Positions 16,792 through 25,294 of a stretch of DNA of 50,486 nt are shown in pieces. Numbering within the stretch: the stretch's first letter is position 1; each line of letters opens with the position of its first letter. This DNA comes from Prevotella sp. (GTDB lineage Bacteria; Bacteroidota; Bacteroidia; Bacteroidales; Bacteroidaceae): assembly GCA_017412705.1 (NCBI GenBank), contig JAFPWS010000037.1, positions 1 through 50,486 of the forward strand, in the 5' to 3' direction. The position numbers and the translations under genes are program-made. The notes beneath the pieces are model-generated. The model saw only the letters and a list, made by a program, of their open reading frames with translations. It did no database searches and was not told where the DNA came from.

Positions 16792-17445
16792 ATGAAAGCA
16801 AGTTTTATGGTAGCAGCTCCTACGAGTGGCTCTGGCAAGACAACCGTTGCCAGAGGCCTGATGGCTTTGCTGACGCAGAAAGGCTACAAGGTTCAGCCCT
16901 TCAAGTGTGGCCCTGATTATATAGACACCAAGTTCCATGAAGCTGTATGTGGACGCCCCAGCATAAACCTCGATACCTTCATGGCGACCCCGCAACATGT
17001 GTCAGACCTGTTCCGTCGCTACTCTCAGGATGCCGATGCCTGTGTGGTGGAGGGTATGATGGGCTTGTTCGATGGCTATGACCGTGACAGAGGCTCGTCT
17101 GCTGAGATAGCCCGTGTACTGGGTATTCCTGTCGTGCTGGTGGTCGACGCCCGTTCTGCTGCTTATTCCATGGCAGCACTCCTGTCCGGCTTTGTCCATT
17201 TCCGTCCTGCCGTCCACATTGCCGGGGTACTATATAATAAGGTGGGAAGTGAGCGCCATCGTCAGATGCTGCAACAGGTATCCGACGACTTACAGGTGGA
17301 GTGCTTCGGCATGCTGCCTAAAACGGTCGAGCTGGAGCAAGGTTCGCGATATCTGGGACTCGACTTTTCGGCCAAGACCGAATATGAGAAACTGGTAGAA
17401 CTGATAGAAGAGAACGTAAGATGGAAAAGACTGTTAGCGCTCTGA
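16792..17445 (+). CDS. cbiA: Cobyrinate a,c-diamide synthase CbiA, N-terminal ATPase half (frame broken)
   Basis: 217 residues covering only the P-loop dethiobiotin-synthetase-like domain of CbiA/CobB: APTSGSGKTTVARGL (Walker A), FKCGPDYIDTKFH and VVEGMMGLFDGYDR. The full enzyme, about 430-450 residues, amidates the a and c acetates of cobyrinate using ATP and glutamine. The frame ends at TGA 17443-17445 exactly where homologues continue LALIARNQ.FSFxY. The continuation lies in the overlapping next frame. Removing two bases (one CT of CTCT at 17440-17443) would join the halves, so this looks like a 2-nt duplication. Sequencing error, programmed frameshift, or two functional subunits made by reinitiation remain possible. 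Confidence 0.9.
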   Translation: MKASFMVAAPTSGSGKTTVARGLMALLTQKGYKVQPFKCGPDYIDTKFHEAVCGRPSINLDTFMATPQHVSDLFRRYSQDADACVVEGMMGLFDGYDRDRGSSAEIARVLGIPVVLVVDARSAAYSMAALLSGFVHFRPAVHIAGVLYNKVGSERHRQMLQQVSDDLQVECFGMLPKTVELEQGSRYLGLDFSAKTEYEKLVELIEENVRWKRLLAL

Positions 17446-17984
17446 TAGCTCGTAATCAGGAGTCGTTCTCTTTCCTCTACCAGGAAATCATCGACGGCTT
17501 CACGAAGGTCCGCTTCTTCGACCCGGAGAGAGAGGTACCTCGCTTCGACGGTATTGACTTGCTGTATCTGCCTGGTGGCTATCCTGAGAAACACCTCCAG
17601 GCACTGGTCGCCAACGAAGCCTGTCGTCAGGCCATCCGTATCTTTGCTGAGCGTGGTGGGCGCATCCAGGCTGAGTGTGGGGGCATGATGTACCTCTGCC
17701 GATGTATTGTTACCGACGAGGGCGAATATCCTATGTGTGGCGTCCTGCCTTATACCATTACAGCCCGCAAGGAAGACAGGAAGCTGTCGTTGGGCTATCG
17801 TCGCTTCGAACTTGACGGATGTGAGTACCGTGGACATGAGTTCCACTATACCCAGTTCATGGGCGATACGCCCCAGAGCTATGTACAGGTATATGACGCC
17901 ATGGACAGGCCAGTTGCCACACCCGTTTTCAGATATAAGAATGTTTTAGCCAGCTATATGCATTTGTATGGAATCGTTAAATAA
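17421..17984 (+). CDS. cbiA: CbiA C-terminal glutamine amidotransferase half (overlapping frame)
   Basis: 187 residues of the class-I glutamine amidotransferase domain of CbiA: LIARNQESFSFLYQE, LYLPGGYPEKHLQAL, IQAECGGMMYLCR with the nucleophilic Cys, and GHEFHYT. Residues from about 7 on match the interior of a normal CbiA; only the first six are frame-shifted filler. The ATG at 17421 lies 25 bp inside the preceding frame, so reinitiation could yield a separate subunit. It overlaps cbiP by 17 bp. Judged a broken or split gene; both halves retain intact catalytic motifs, suggesting either a recent lesion or continued function. Confidence 0.88.
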   Translation: MEKTVSALIARNQESFSFLYQEIIDGFTKVRFFDPEREVPRFDGIDLLYLPGGYPEKHLQALVANEACRQAIRIFAERGGRIQAECGGMMYLCRCIVTDEGEYPMCGVLPYTITARKEDRKLSLGYRRFELDGCEYRGHEFHYTQFMGDTPQSYVQVYDAMDRPVATPVFRYKNVLASYMHLYGIVK

Positions 17985-19446
17985 CATCATGTTTGTCGGA
18001 ACAGGTTCTGACGTAGGTAAGAGTGTCATTGCTGCTGCGTTCTGCCGCATCTTTAAGCAGGACGGCTACCAGCCGGCACCCTTCAAGGCACAGAATATGT
18101 CGCTCAACTCCTATGCCACTCCCGAGGGCTTGGAGATAGGGCGTGCCCAGGCTGTCCAGGCTGAGGCTGCCGGCATTCCGTGTCATACGGATATGAATCC
18201 CATCTTGCTGAAGCCCCAGTCCGACCATACCTCACAGGTGGTGCTGAACGGGCGACCGGCAGGCAACCAGAGTGCTGGCAGCTATTTCCGTCGTGAGGGT
18301 AGGGAGGAGTTGCGACAGGTGGCATGTGAGGCTTTCGACCGCTTGGCCCTGCGCTTTAACCCCATTGTGCTGGAAGGTGCAGGCAGCATTTCCGAGCTGA
18401 ACCTTCGTGATGTAGACCTTGTCAATATGCCCATGGCACTTCATGCCCATGCTGACGTCATATTGGTGGCCGATATAGACCGTGGAGGTGTCTTTGCCTC
18501 CGTCTATGGCAGCATCATGTTGCTTTCCGAAGAGGAACGCCGCCACGTCAAGGGCATCATTATCAATAAGTTCCGTGGCGACCTGACGCTCTTCGACAAG
18601 GGACGCCGAATTCTGGAAGAGCTCTGCCAGGTGCCGGTACTGGGCGTGGTGCCTTACTTTACTGACATCCACATCGAGCAGGAAGACAGCATGTCGCTCT
18701 ACGGGAAGTCTCATAGCTCGCAGAGTTCATCGGCAACGTCTCAGGTGCGTGTCGCCGTGGTTCTGCTTCGACATATCAGCAACTTTACCGACTTCGATGT
18801 CCTTGAGCGCGACCCTCGCATCCATCTCTATTATACCAATAACCCCAGCGACTTGGATGAGGCTGACATCGTCATCCTGCCTGGCAGCAAGTCAACCATT
18901 GACGACCTGTACCAGCTTCGTCGGAGTGGAGTAGCCGAGGCCATTATCCGTGCCCATCGCAGGGGAGCCTCAGTCTTGGGCATTTGCGGTGGTTACCAGA
19001 TGATGGGGCGTGAGGTGTGCGACCCCAACCATGTGGAGGGTGAGATAGAACGCATGCCAGGTCTAAGCCTTTTGCCTGTCACCACAGCCATGAGTGGTGA
19101 GAAGCGCACGCGTCAGGTGACCTGCGAATATGGACAGGGCTATGAAATCCACATGGGTGCCACCACGCCCTTGGAGAATCCTCAACCCTTGCTCCATCTG
19201 CACGACGGAACGACCGATGGCTATCTGGTAGACCAGAAGTGCATGGGAACCTACGTGCATGGCATCCTGGACAACCAGCCTTTCATCGACTACCTCCTAC
19301 AGCCTTATGCTGAGAAGCTGCAACAGACGGAGGCTTTCGACTATGCTGCCTATAAGCAACAGCAATATGACCTTCTGGCCGACCATATACGACGTAATGT
19401 CGACATTCCTGCTGTCTATCGCATATTAAATTCGAAAAAGCATTAA
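17968..19446 (+). CDS. cbiP: Cobyric acid synthase CbiP/CobQ
   Basis: 492 residues. It amidates the b, d, e and g side chains of adenosylcobyrinate a,c-diamide using four glutamine and four ATP. The N-terminal P-loop domain shows FVGTGSDVGKSVIAAAFCRI, FKAQNMSLNSY and ADIDRGGVFASVYG. The C-terminal glutamine amidotransferase domain has VLGICGGYQMMG with the catalytic Cys near residue 340 and YVHGILDN with His. Length and motif order are normal for the family. It overlaps the end of cbiA by 17 bp, so the cbiA-cbiP pair forms one operon, and it ends before a new promoter. Confidence 0.95.
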   Translation: MESLNNIMFVGTGSDVGKSVIAAAFCRIFKQDGYQPAPFKAQNMSLNSYATPEGLEIGRAQAVQAEAAGIPCHTDMNPILLKPQSDHTSQVVLNGRPAGNQSAGSYFRREGREELRQVACEAFDRLALRFNPIVLEGAGSISELNLRDVDLVNMPMALHAHADVILVADIDRGGVFASVYGSIMLLSEEERRHVKGIIINKFRGDLTLFDKGRRILEELCQVPVLGVVPYFTDIHIEQEDSMSLYGKSHSSQSSSATSQVRVAVVLLRHISNFTDFDVLERDPRIHLYYTNNPSDLDEADIVILPGSKSTIDDLYQLRRSGVAEAIIRAHRRGASVLGICGGYQMMGREVCDPNHVEGEIERMPGLSLLPVTTAMSGEKRTRQVTCEYGQGYEIHMGATTPLENPQPLLHLHDGTTDGYLVDQKCMGTYVHGILDNQPFIDYLLQPYAEKLQQTEAFDYAAYKQQQYDLLADHIRRNVDIPAVYRILNSKKH

Positions 19447-19450
19447 TAAA

Positions 19451-19482
19451 TTTGGTATTTTATTTAGATATTCTTAATTTTG
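19451..19482 (+). promoter_or_regulatory. Promoter of the TPR protein gene
   Basis: TTTG (19451-19454) and TAATTTTG (19475-19482) are separated by 20 bp, the Bacteroidota consensus. The TTTG begins 4 bp after the cbiP stop codon. The ATG is about 40 bp downstream. Confidence 0.75.
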
Positions 19483-19524
19483 CAGGCGTTATAATAATAT
19501 TAAGGTATAAAAGACAAAAACTAA

Positions 19525-20730
19525 ATGGCAACAATAAGAGTTTTCATGATAGCATGTGCCTGCCTGTCTTCTATGGTATGCCCGGGTCAGAAGAAAGAGC
19601 TGAACCAAGCCGAGGCTTACCTGAAGAGCGGCAAGGATTTTGACAAGGCTGAGAAACTGATGACCGACCTGCTGAAGAAACCGGAGCATCGCAACAACAA
19701 GAAGATTTATCTCATGTGGTATCGGTCGGTAGTGGCCCAGTACGAAGCCGCTAACGAGAAACTCTACCTCAGACAGAAATACGACACGGCGCAGTTCTTC
19801 GGACTCATACAACGTTTGTACCACGTGGCGGAAACCCTGGACTCCGTTGACGCCCGTCCCGATAAGAAGGGTAGGGTGCGCCCCGACTATCGCAAGCGCC
19901 ATGCCGAGTATCTGGACCATTTGCGCAGGAACCTCTATTTCGGAGGTACCTTCCACGTCCGCAAAGCCGACTACGACAAAGGCTACGGCTTCTTCGACAC
20001 CTATCTGGATGCTGCCCGTCAGCCCTTGTTCAAAGACTACGACTATCAAGCCAAGGACTCGCTCATGCCTACTGTGGCCTATTGGGCTACTGTTTGTGGC
20101 TATCAGGTCCAACGTCCTGACTCGCTGTTGCGTTACTCGGAAATTGCCATCGCTGATACCGCCCGACGTGCTTATGTGCTGCAATACGTCTGCGAGGCCC
20201 ATCGTTGGCAGAATAACGACTCGGCCTATGTGGCTTCCTTGAATCGTGGCTTCAACGAGTTCCCGGAGCATCCCTACTTCTTCCCCCGACTGGCTGACTG
20301 GTATACGGCTCATGTCATGCCTGACTCCGTGCTGGTGGTGGCCAATCGTGGACTGAAGGTGAATGCCGACAACCAACTGTTCCTGCTGGCCAAGTCGGTA
20401 GCCCAGCTGAACTTGAACGACGACGAAGGGTGCATAGAGACCAGCGAACGGCTGATAGCACTGAACGACACCCTGCCCGAGGCTTACTTCAACATTGCGA
20501 CCGTCTATCTGAACCAGGCTCTGGCTATAGAGCTGGAGAATGAGCCTCGCAAGAACCACGCCCGGCTGGTGAAGCTCTACCGGCAGGCCCGCCCCTACAT
20601 GGAATCTTACCGCAAGCTGGCAGCTGACGACAAACGCCGTTGGGCACCTGCCCTCTACCGCATTTACCTGAACCTGAACATGGGCAAACAGTTCGAGGAG
20701 ATAGACAACGTACTGAAGAAGATGAAATAG
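19525..20730 (+). CDS. Exported TPR-like protein of unknown role
   Basis: 401 residues. A short hydrophobic N-terminus (FMIACACLSSMVCPGQ) suggests export; M8 is an alternative start. A Cys at 19 could be a lipid site, but the lipobox is imperfect. The remainder is helical with TPR-like pairs (NQAEAYLKSGKDFDKAEKLMTDLL near 26-50; PEAYFNIATVYLNQALAIE near 320-340), plus Tyr/Arg-rich connecting helices. Such periplasmic TPR proteins usually scaffold complexes. It has its own promoter and stands alone between the cob operon and the phosphomutase gene. Confidence 0.75.
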   Translation: MATIRVFMIACACLSSMVCPGQKKELNQAEAYLKSGKDFDKAEKLMTDLLKKPEHRNNKKIYLMWYRSVVAQYEAANEKLYLRQKYDTAQFFGLIQRLYHVAETLDSVDARPDKKGRVRPDYRKRHAEYLDHLRRNLYFGGTFHVRKADYDKGYGFFDTYLDAARQPLFKDYDYQAKDSLMPTVAYWATVCGYQVQRPDSLLRYSEIAIADTARRAYVLQYVCEAHRWQNNDSAYVASLNRGFNEFPEHPYFFPRLADWYTAHVMPDSVLVVANRGLKVNADNQLFLLAKSVAQLNLNDDEGCIETSERLIALNDTLPEAYFNIATVYLNQALAIELENEPRKNHARLVKLYRQARPYMESYRKLAADDKRRWAPALYRIYLNLNMGKQFEEIDNVLKKMK

Positions 20731-20769
20731 CGAAAACATTAAAAAAATAAAAAAGAATAGGCCGAAGGT

Positions 20770-20799
20770 ACTGACTTCGCGAAAAAGTCAGTATCTTTG
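20770..20799 (+). promoter_or_regulatory. Promoter with overlapping inverted repeat upstream of the phosphosugar mutase
   Basis: TATCTTTG (20792-20799) is a -7 box. ACTGACTT (20770-20777) and AAGTCAGT (20785-20792) form a perfect 8-bp inverted repeat with 7-bp spacer that spans the -33 to -7 interval. No TTTG is seen at -33. This is the geometry of a repressor operator, but the cognate protein is unknown. Confidence 0.55.
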
Positions 20800-20839
20800 C
20801 GTTTAGTATGAACTAAATCTAAAACATATCTTTTTAATT

Positions 20840-22585
20840 ATGGAAAATAACGCTCAGCTCATTGCCCAGTGCGAGGCACAGGCAAAGTTATGGCTCTCTC
20901 CGGCCTTTGACGAGGAGACACGTAAGGAAGTTCAGGCTATGTTGGACAATCCCGACAAGACAGCCCTCATCGATGCATTCTACCAGAACCTGGAGTTTGG
21001 TACTGGTGGTCTGCGTGGCATCATGGGTGTAGGTACCAACCGCATGAACAAGTACATCGTAGGCATGGCCACGCAGGGTTTCGCTAACTACGTGCTGAAG
21101 GCTTTCCCAGGCAAGCAATGTTCTGTAGTGGTAGGTCACGACAACCGCAACAACGGACGAATGTTTGCCGAGACCGTAGCAGACATCTTCTCTGCCAACG
21201 GCATCAAGGTCTATCTCTTCGAGAGCCTGCGTCCTACTCCTGAGATTTCATTCGCCATCCGTCAGCTGGGTTGCCAGGCAGGTGTCAACGTGACGGCTTC
21301 TCACAACCCCCGCGAGTACAATGGCTACAAGGCATACTGGGACGACGGCGCCCAGGTGCTGGCTCCCCACGACAAGGGAATTATCGACGAGGTGAACAAG
21401 GTCACCATCGACCAGGTGAAGTTCGAGGGCAACAAGGAGCTCATCGACATCATTGGCGGTGAGATGGACTGGGACTACCTGACGGCTGTCAAGGAGGCCA
21501 TGGTCGACCAAGATGTCATCCTGCGCCAGAAGGACCTGAACATTGTCTATTCTCCCATGCACGGCACAGGCCGCGTCATCATTCCCGAGGCCCTGCGCTC
21601 TTGGGGCTTCCAGAACATCCATGTGGTGCCCGAGCAGATGGTCATCGACGGTAACTTCCCAACCGTTGTAAGTCCCAATCCTGAAAATGCCGAGGCCATG
21701 ACCTTGGGTATGAAGCTGGGCACGCGCCTGAATGCCGACCTCGTGATAGCCTCTGACCCCGATGCTGACCGTCTGGCCATTGTCTGCCGCAACGACAAGG
21801 GCGAGTGGGAAATCCTGAACGGTAACCAGACCGCCATGATGTTCTCGTGGTACATCATCACCAACAAGAAGAAGTTGGGTCAGCTCAAGGGCAACGAGTT
21901 TATGGTGAAGACCATCGTTACCAGCGAGATGATTGCCGACATTGCCAAGAAGAACGGCGTGGAGATTTTCGATGAGTATACCGGATTCAAGTGGATTGCC
22001 TATCGCATCCGCGTCAACGAGGGTAAGAAAAAGTACATTGGCGGTGGTGAGGAGAGCTTTGGCTTCCTGCCGTTCGACAAGGTAAGGGATAAGGACTCCC
22101 CCGCATCCATCTGCCTTATCTGCGAGATTGCCGCCTGGGCCAAGGACAACGGCATGACGCTGTACGACCTGCTGATGAACATCTACGCCGAGTATGGCTT
22201 CTCCAAGGAGACCACCATCAACGTGGTAAAGCCTGGTAAGAGTGGTGCTGACGAGATTAAGCAGATGATGGCCGACTTCCGCAAGAACCCGCCAACGGAG
22301 CTGGGGGGCTCGAAGATTGTGCTGTGGAAGGACTACCAGACGCTGGAGGCTGTCAAGGCTGACGGCTCTAAGGAGAAGCTCGATATGCCTGCGACCTCTA
22401 ACGTGCTGCAATGGTTCACCGAGGATGGCATCAAGATTTCCGTGCGTCCTTCAGGAACAGAGCCTAAGATTAAGTTCTACTGTGAGATCAAGGATCCTTC
22501 ATTCAAGTGCGCAGGCTGCTATGAGCGTTGCACCAATGCAGCCATGGAGAAGATTGAGGCCATCAAGAAGAGCCTGAATCTGTAG
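20840..22585 (+). CDS. Phosphoglucomutase / phosphomannomutase family enzyme
   Basis: 581 residues, the long bacterial phospho-sugar mutase type. It interconverts hexose-1- and hexose-6-phosphates (probably glucose) in the cytoplasm via a phosphoserine. The active-site loop TASHNPREYNGYK holds Ser154. The Mg-binding loop is ASDPDADRLAIV (about residue 307). The sugar-binding loop is GGGEESFGFLP, and the phosphate loop is VRPSGTEPKIKFY near the C-terminus. It stands alone between its own promoter and a strong terminator. Glucose-1-phosphate from this enzyme could feed UDP-sugars used by the capsule operon later in the window (inference). Confidence 0.93.
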   Translation: MENNAQLIAQCEAQAKLWLSPAFDEETRKEVQAMLDNPDKTALIDAFYQNLEFGTGGLRGIMGVGTNRMNKYIVGMATQGFANYVLKAFPGKQCSVVVGHDNRNNGRMFAETVADIFSANGIKVYLFESLRPTPEISFAIRQLGCQAGVNVTASHNPREYNGYKAYWDDGAQVLAPHDKGIIDEVNKVTIDQVKFEGNKELIDIIGGEMDWDYLTAVKEAMVDQDVILRQKDLNIVYSPMHGTGRVIIPEALRSWGFQNIHVVPEQMVIDGNFPTVVSPNPENAEAMTLGMKLGTRLNADLVIASDPDADRLAIVCRNDKGEWEILNGNQTAMMFSWYIITNKKKLGQLKGNEFMVKTIVTSEMIADIAKKNGVEIFDEYTGFKWIAYRIRVNEGKKKYIGGGEESFGFLPFDKVRDKDSPASICLICEIAAWAKDNGMTLYDLLMNIYAEYGFSKETTINVVKPGKSGADEIKQMMADFRKNPPTELGGSKIVLWKDYQTLEAVKADGSKEKLDMPATSNVLQWFTEDGIKISVRPSGTEPKIKFYCEIKDPSFKCAGCYERCTNAAMEKIEAIKKSLNL

Positions 22586-22620
22586 TACTGAATCTGATTC
22601 GTTAATCAATATTATAGTTT

Positions 22621-22660
22621 GGAGGGGGACATCCGATGTAAATCGGGTGTCCTCTTTTTT
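22621..22660 (+). terminator. Intrinsic terminator after the phosphosugar mutase
   Basis: A GGACATCCGAT / ATCGGGTGTCC stem with GTAA loop (one G-U pair), extended by GAGG/CCTC, is followed by TTTTTT. It lies 36 bp after the stop codon. Confidence 0.85.
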
Positions 22661-22691
22661 CTGCTGTCATGAAAATCCATATAAATGAGGA

Positions 22692-22722
22692 TTGTGGCAT
22701 CAAGGGAAATGCCGTACCTTTG
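22692..22722 (+). promoter_or_regulatory. Promoter of the third TonB receptor
   Basis: ATTG around 22691-22694 and TACCTTTG at 22715-22722 are spaced about 20 bp. The -7 box ends 9 bp before the ATG at 22732, which rules out the upstream in-frame ATG at 22669 as the main start. Confidence 0.6.
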
Positions 22723-22731
22723 CACCCGATT

Positions 22732-25182
22732 ATGAAACACTATAAAATCTTAACTCTTACGGGGGCTCTGTTGATGATGCCCCTCCTGTCGCAAGCTTTC
22801 GAGCTGAGCGATACTTCTCGTGTGGTTGACCTCGACGAGGTTGTAGTGGTCTCGCAACCCAAGGAACAAGTGCGCCTGCGTCTGCAACCCCTGAGCAGTA
22901 GCGCCTTTGGTAGCGAGCAGATGCAGCAACTGCATGTGCTCGACCTGAGCCAGTTGTCGCAGTATGTGCCTTCGTTCGCCATGCCCAGCTATGGCTCCAG
23001 GCTCACCTCGTCAATGTATGTCAGAGGTATCGGTTCTCGCGTCAACAATCCGGCTGTAGGGGTCTACTACGACAACATCCCCTTGATGTCGAAGGCGGCC
23101 TTCAACAACCATTTCTATATGCTCGACCGTGTCGATATCATGCGCGGACCACAGGGCACGCTCTACGGGCAGAACACCGAGGGCGGACTGGTGCGCATCT
23201 ACTCGAAGAACCCCATGAACTATCAGGGCACGGACGTGCGCCTGGGCATCGCCACAGGGCTCTACTCTAACATAGAGGTTGCCCACCATCATCGTCCCAA
23301 TGAAAAGCTGGCATTTTCGGTGGCCGGCTTCTACAGCGGGCTGAAGGGATTCATCAACAACCAGAACTTCTCGGAGAAGAACGATAAGACCAATGAGGCT
23401 GGCGGCAAGGTCCGGTTGGTTTATCAGCCCACCAAGTTGTTGCAATTGGACTGGACAGCCGACTATCAGTATGTCAACCAGAACGGCTTCGGCTATGGCG
23501 AGTTCCATCCGGTGGACTATTTGCCATCACTTTATTCGATGTACCAACCTGCTGACGAGACGGTCCAGGACCCTGCCACCACCATCATGAACGGCTATAA
23601 GCGCAACATGCTCAATACCGGCCTGAACATCAGCTATAAGATGCCCCGCCTGCTGTTCACCTCGACCACCAGCTATCAGTTCCTGCAGGACGAGATGCTG
23701 ATGGACCAGGACTATATGGCTCCCGACTACCTGCGGCTGGAACAGCGCCAGAAGATGAATGCCCTCACCCAGGAGTTTGTCTTGCGTAGTCACGACGACA
23801 GCCGCTGGCAGCACACTACTGGCCTCTTTACATCCTATCAGTGGTTGCGTACCGATGCTCCCGTCTACTTCGGCGATGCCGTCACCGGCCCCATCGGCAA
23901 TGCCATCACCACGGCAATGACGAGTGCTATGAAAAATGCCATGTACGGTCGTATGCTGCAACAGATGCTCGAACGGGGTATGCCCCAGGCAGCTGCCGAA
24001 GCCGCTGCCATGAAGGCTGCCGAAGAGGCCGTGGAGAAGGCTTGCATCACGATGTCGGCGGAGATGGCCGTTCCCGAGAACTTCCATACGCCGCAGATGA
24101 ACCTCGGCATCTATCATGAGTCTAACCTCATGTTGACAGACAAGCTGAAGTTGACGCTGGGCTTGCGCTTCAACTACGACTGGGTGAAGATTGACTACGA
24201 CGCACTGGCCTATATGAACATGACGGGTGGTACTGCCCAAGCGACGGCAACCTATCATCTGACCTCCCACGTCGTCGACTATCGTTCGAAGAGCTTCACC
24301 CAACTGCTTCCGAAGTTTGCCCTGACCTATGACTTAGGCGGAGGCACAGGCAATGTCTATGCGCTTGTGTCAAAGGGCTATCGGGCTGGAGGCTATAATA
24401 TCCAGATGTTCTCTGATATCCTGCAGAAAGACCTCAATGCCCACCAGCAGGATGCCATGAGGGGCAACTACGACGTGGAGCATACCGCAGAAGACTACAA
24501 TCAGATAGAGGAGACCATTGCCTATAAGCCGGAGGAGTCGTGGAACTATGAGGTTGGCACGCACTTGAACCTCTTCGGTGGAAAGATGCATTTCGACCTC
24601 ACCCTGTTCTACATGCAGATTCGCAACCAGCAGCTGTCTATTATGGCACCGCAATCCAATTATGGACGCATCATGGTAAATGCGGGAAAAAGCCATTCCT
24701 GCGGACTCGAGACGTCGCTGCGCGGCATGGCCTTCGACAATGCGTTGGAGTGGGGGGCCACCTACAGCTTTACCAATGCAAAGTTTGATGAGTATGAGTA
24801 CTGGTCGTCGACGACGCCCTATACCACTGACGTGACTTCCTTCAACTACAAGGACAACTACGTTCCCTATGTTCCCCAGCACATGCTGAGCCTGATGGCA
24901 GATTACCACATCGGCAAGTTCACCGTCGGCGCCAACCTCTCAGGTCAGGGCAAGACATGGTGGGACGAGGCAAACACCTATTCGCAGAAGTTCTATGCCA
25001 TGCTGGGTGCCCATGCCGACTACGACTTCGGACCCGTTGTCGTCAGCCTGTGGGGGCGCAACCTGACAGATACCCGCTACAACACCTTTGCTATCTCAAG
25101 CAGTGCCGCAGGAGGTACCCGCTATTTCGCGCAAAAGGGAAATCCGATACAAGTGGGATTGGATGTAAGGATTCATCTGTAA
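22732..25182 (+). CDS. TonB-dependent siderophore/iron-type outer-membrane receptor with Met/Ala-rich insert
   Basis: 816 residues from ATG 22732 (MKHYKILTLTGALLMMPLLSQAF signal peptide). The plug carries VVDLDEVVVVSQP, the RGIGSRVNNPAVGVYYDNIP stretch and VDIMRGPQGTLYGQNTEGG. The barrel ends with the typical RYFAQKGNPIQVGLDVRIHL-type terminal strand. The plug resembles FyuA/ferric-siderophore receptors rather than SusC (no carboxypeptidase-like N-domain, no SusD partner). Residues about 386-453 form an Ala/Met-rich amphipathic helical insert (ITTAMTSAMKNAMYGRMLQQ and following) in an extracellular loop region, which is odd for a barrel. The substrate is unknown. It has its own promoter; the RprXY system follows. 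Confidence 0.88.
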   Translation: MKHYKILTLTGALLMMPLLSQAFELSDTSRVVDLDEVVVVSQPKEQVRLRLQPLSSSAFGSEQMQQLHVLDLSQLSQYVPSFAMPSYGSRLTSSMYVRGIGSRVNNPAVGVYYDNIPLMSKAAFNNHFYMLDRVDIMRGPQGTLYGQNTEGGLVRIYSKNPMNYQGTDVRLGIATGLYSNIEVAHHHRPNEKLAFSVAGFYSGLKGFINNQNFSEKNDKTNEAGGKVRLVYQPTKLLQLDWTADYQYVNQNGFGYGEFHPVDYLPSLYSMYQPADETVQDPATTIMNGYKRNMLNTGLNISYKMPRLLFTSTTSYQFLQDEMLMDQDYMAPDYLRLEQRQKMNALTQEFVLRSHDDSRWQHTTGLFTSYQWLRTDAPVYFGDAVTGPIGNAITTAMTSAMKNAMYGRMLQQMLERGMPQAAAEAAAMKAAEEAVEKACITMSAEMAVPENFHTPQMNLGIYHESNLMLTDKLKLTLGLRFNYDWVKIDYDALAYMNMTGGTAQATATYHLTSHVVDYRSKSFTQLLPKFALTYDLGGGTGNVYALVSKGYRAGGYNIQMFSDILQKDLNAHQQDAMRGNYDVEHTAEDYNQIEETIAYKPEESWNYEVGTHLNLFGGKMHFDLTLFYMQIRNQQLSIMAPQSNYGRIMVNAGKSHSCGLETSLRGMAFDNALEWGATYSFTNAKFDEYEYWSSTTPYTTDVTSFNYKDNYVPYVPQHMLSLMADYHIGKFTVGANLSGQGKTWWDEANTYSQKFYAMLGAHADYDFGPVVVSLWGRNLTDTRYNTFAISSSAAGGTRYFAQKGNPIQVGLDVRIHL

Positions 25183-25278
25183 TTGGAAATAATCAATTAA
25201 AACAGCCTCAATCGGTTAAAGTCGTTAAATTTAACGGAAATAATTAACTTAAAGACTTCTTCGTAACCGTAAAGTTTG

Positions 25279-25286
25279 TAACTTTG
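25279..25286 (+). promoter_or_regulatory. Promoter -7 box of rprXY
   Basis: TAACTTTG ends 8 bp before the rprX ATG, implying a nearly leaderless message. No clear -33 box is seen. The 110 bp between the receptor gene and rprX otherwise show only AT-rich sequence. Confidence 0.55.
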
Positions 25287-25294
25287 CCAGCGTT

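Noticed and set aside
19489-20739. 416-codon open frame antisense to the TPR protein gene
   Set aside because: The + strand has a canonical promoter and an export signal; the antisense frame lacks both.
21248-22411. 387-codon open frame antisense to the phosphosugar mutase
   Set aside because: Mutase motifs are complete on the + strand.
22669-22731. Upstream ATG extension of the third TonB receptor
   Set aside because: The promoter -7 box (22715-22722) lies inside this extension and the signal peptide starts at 22732.
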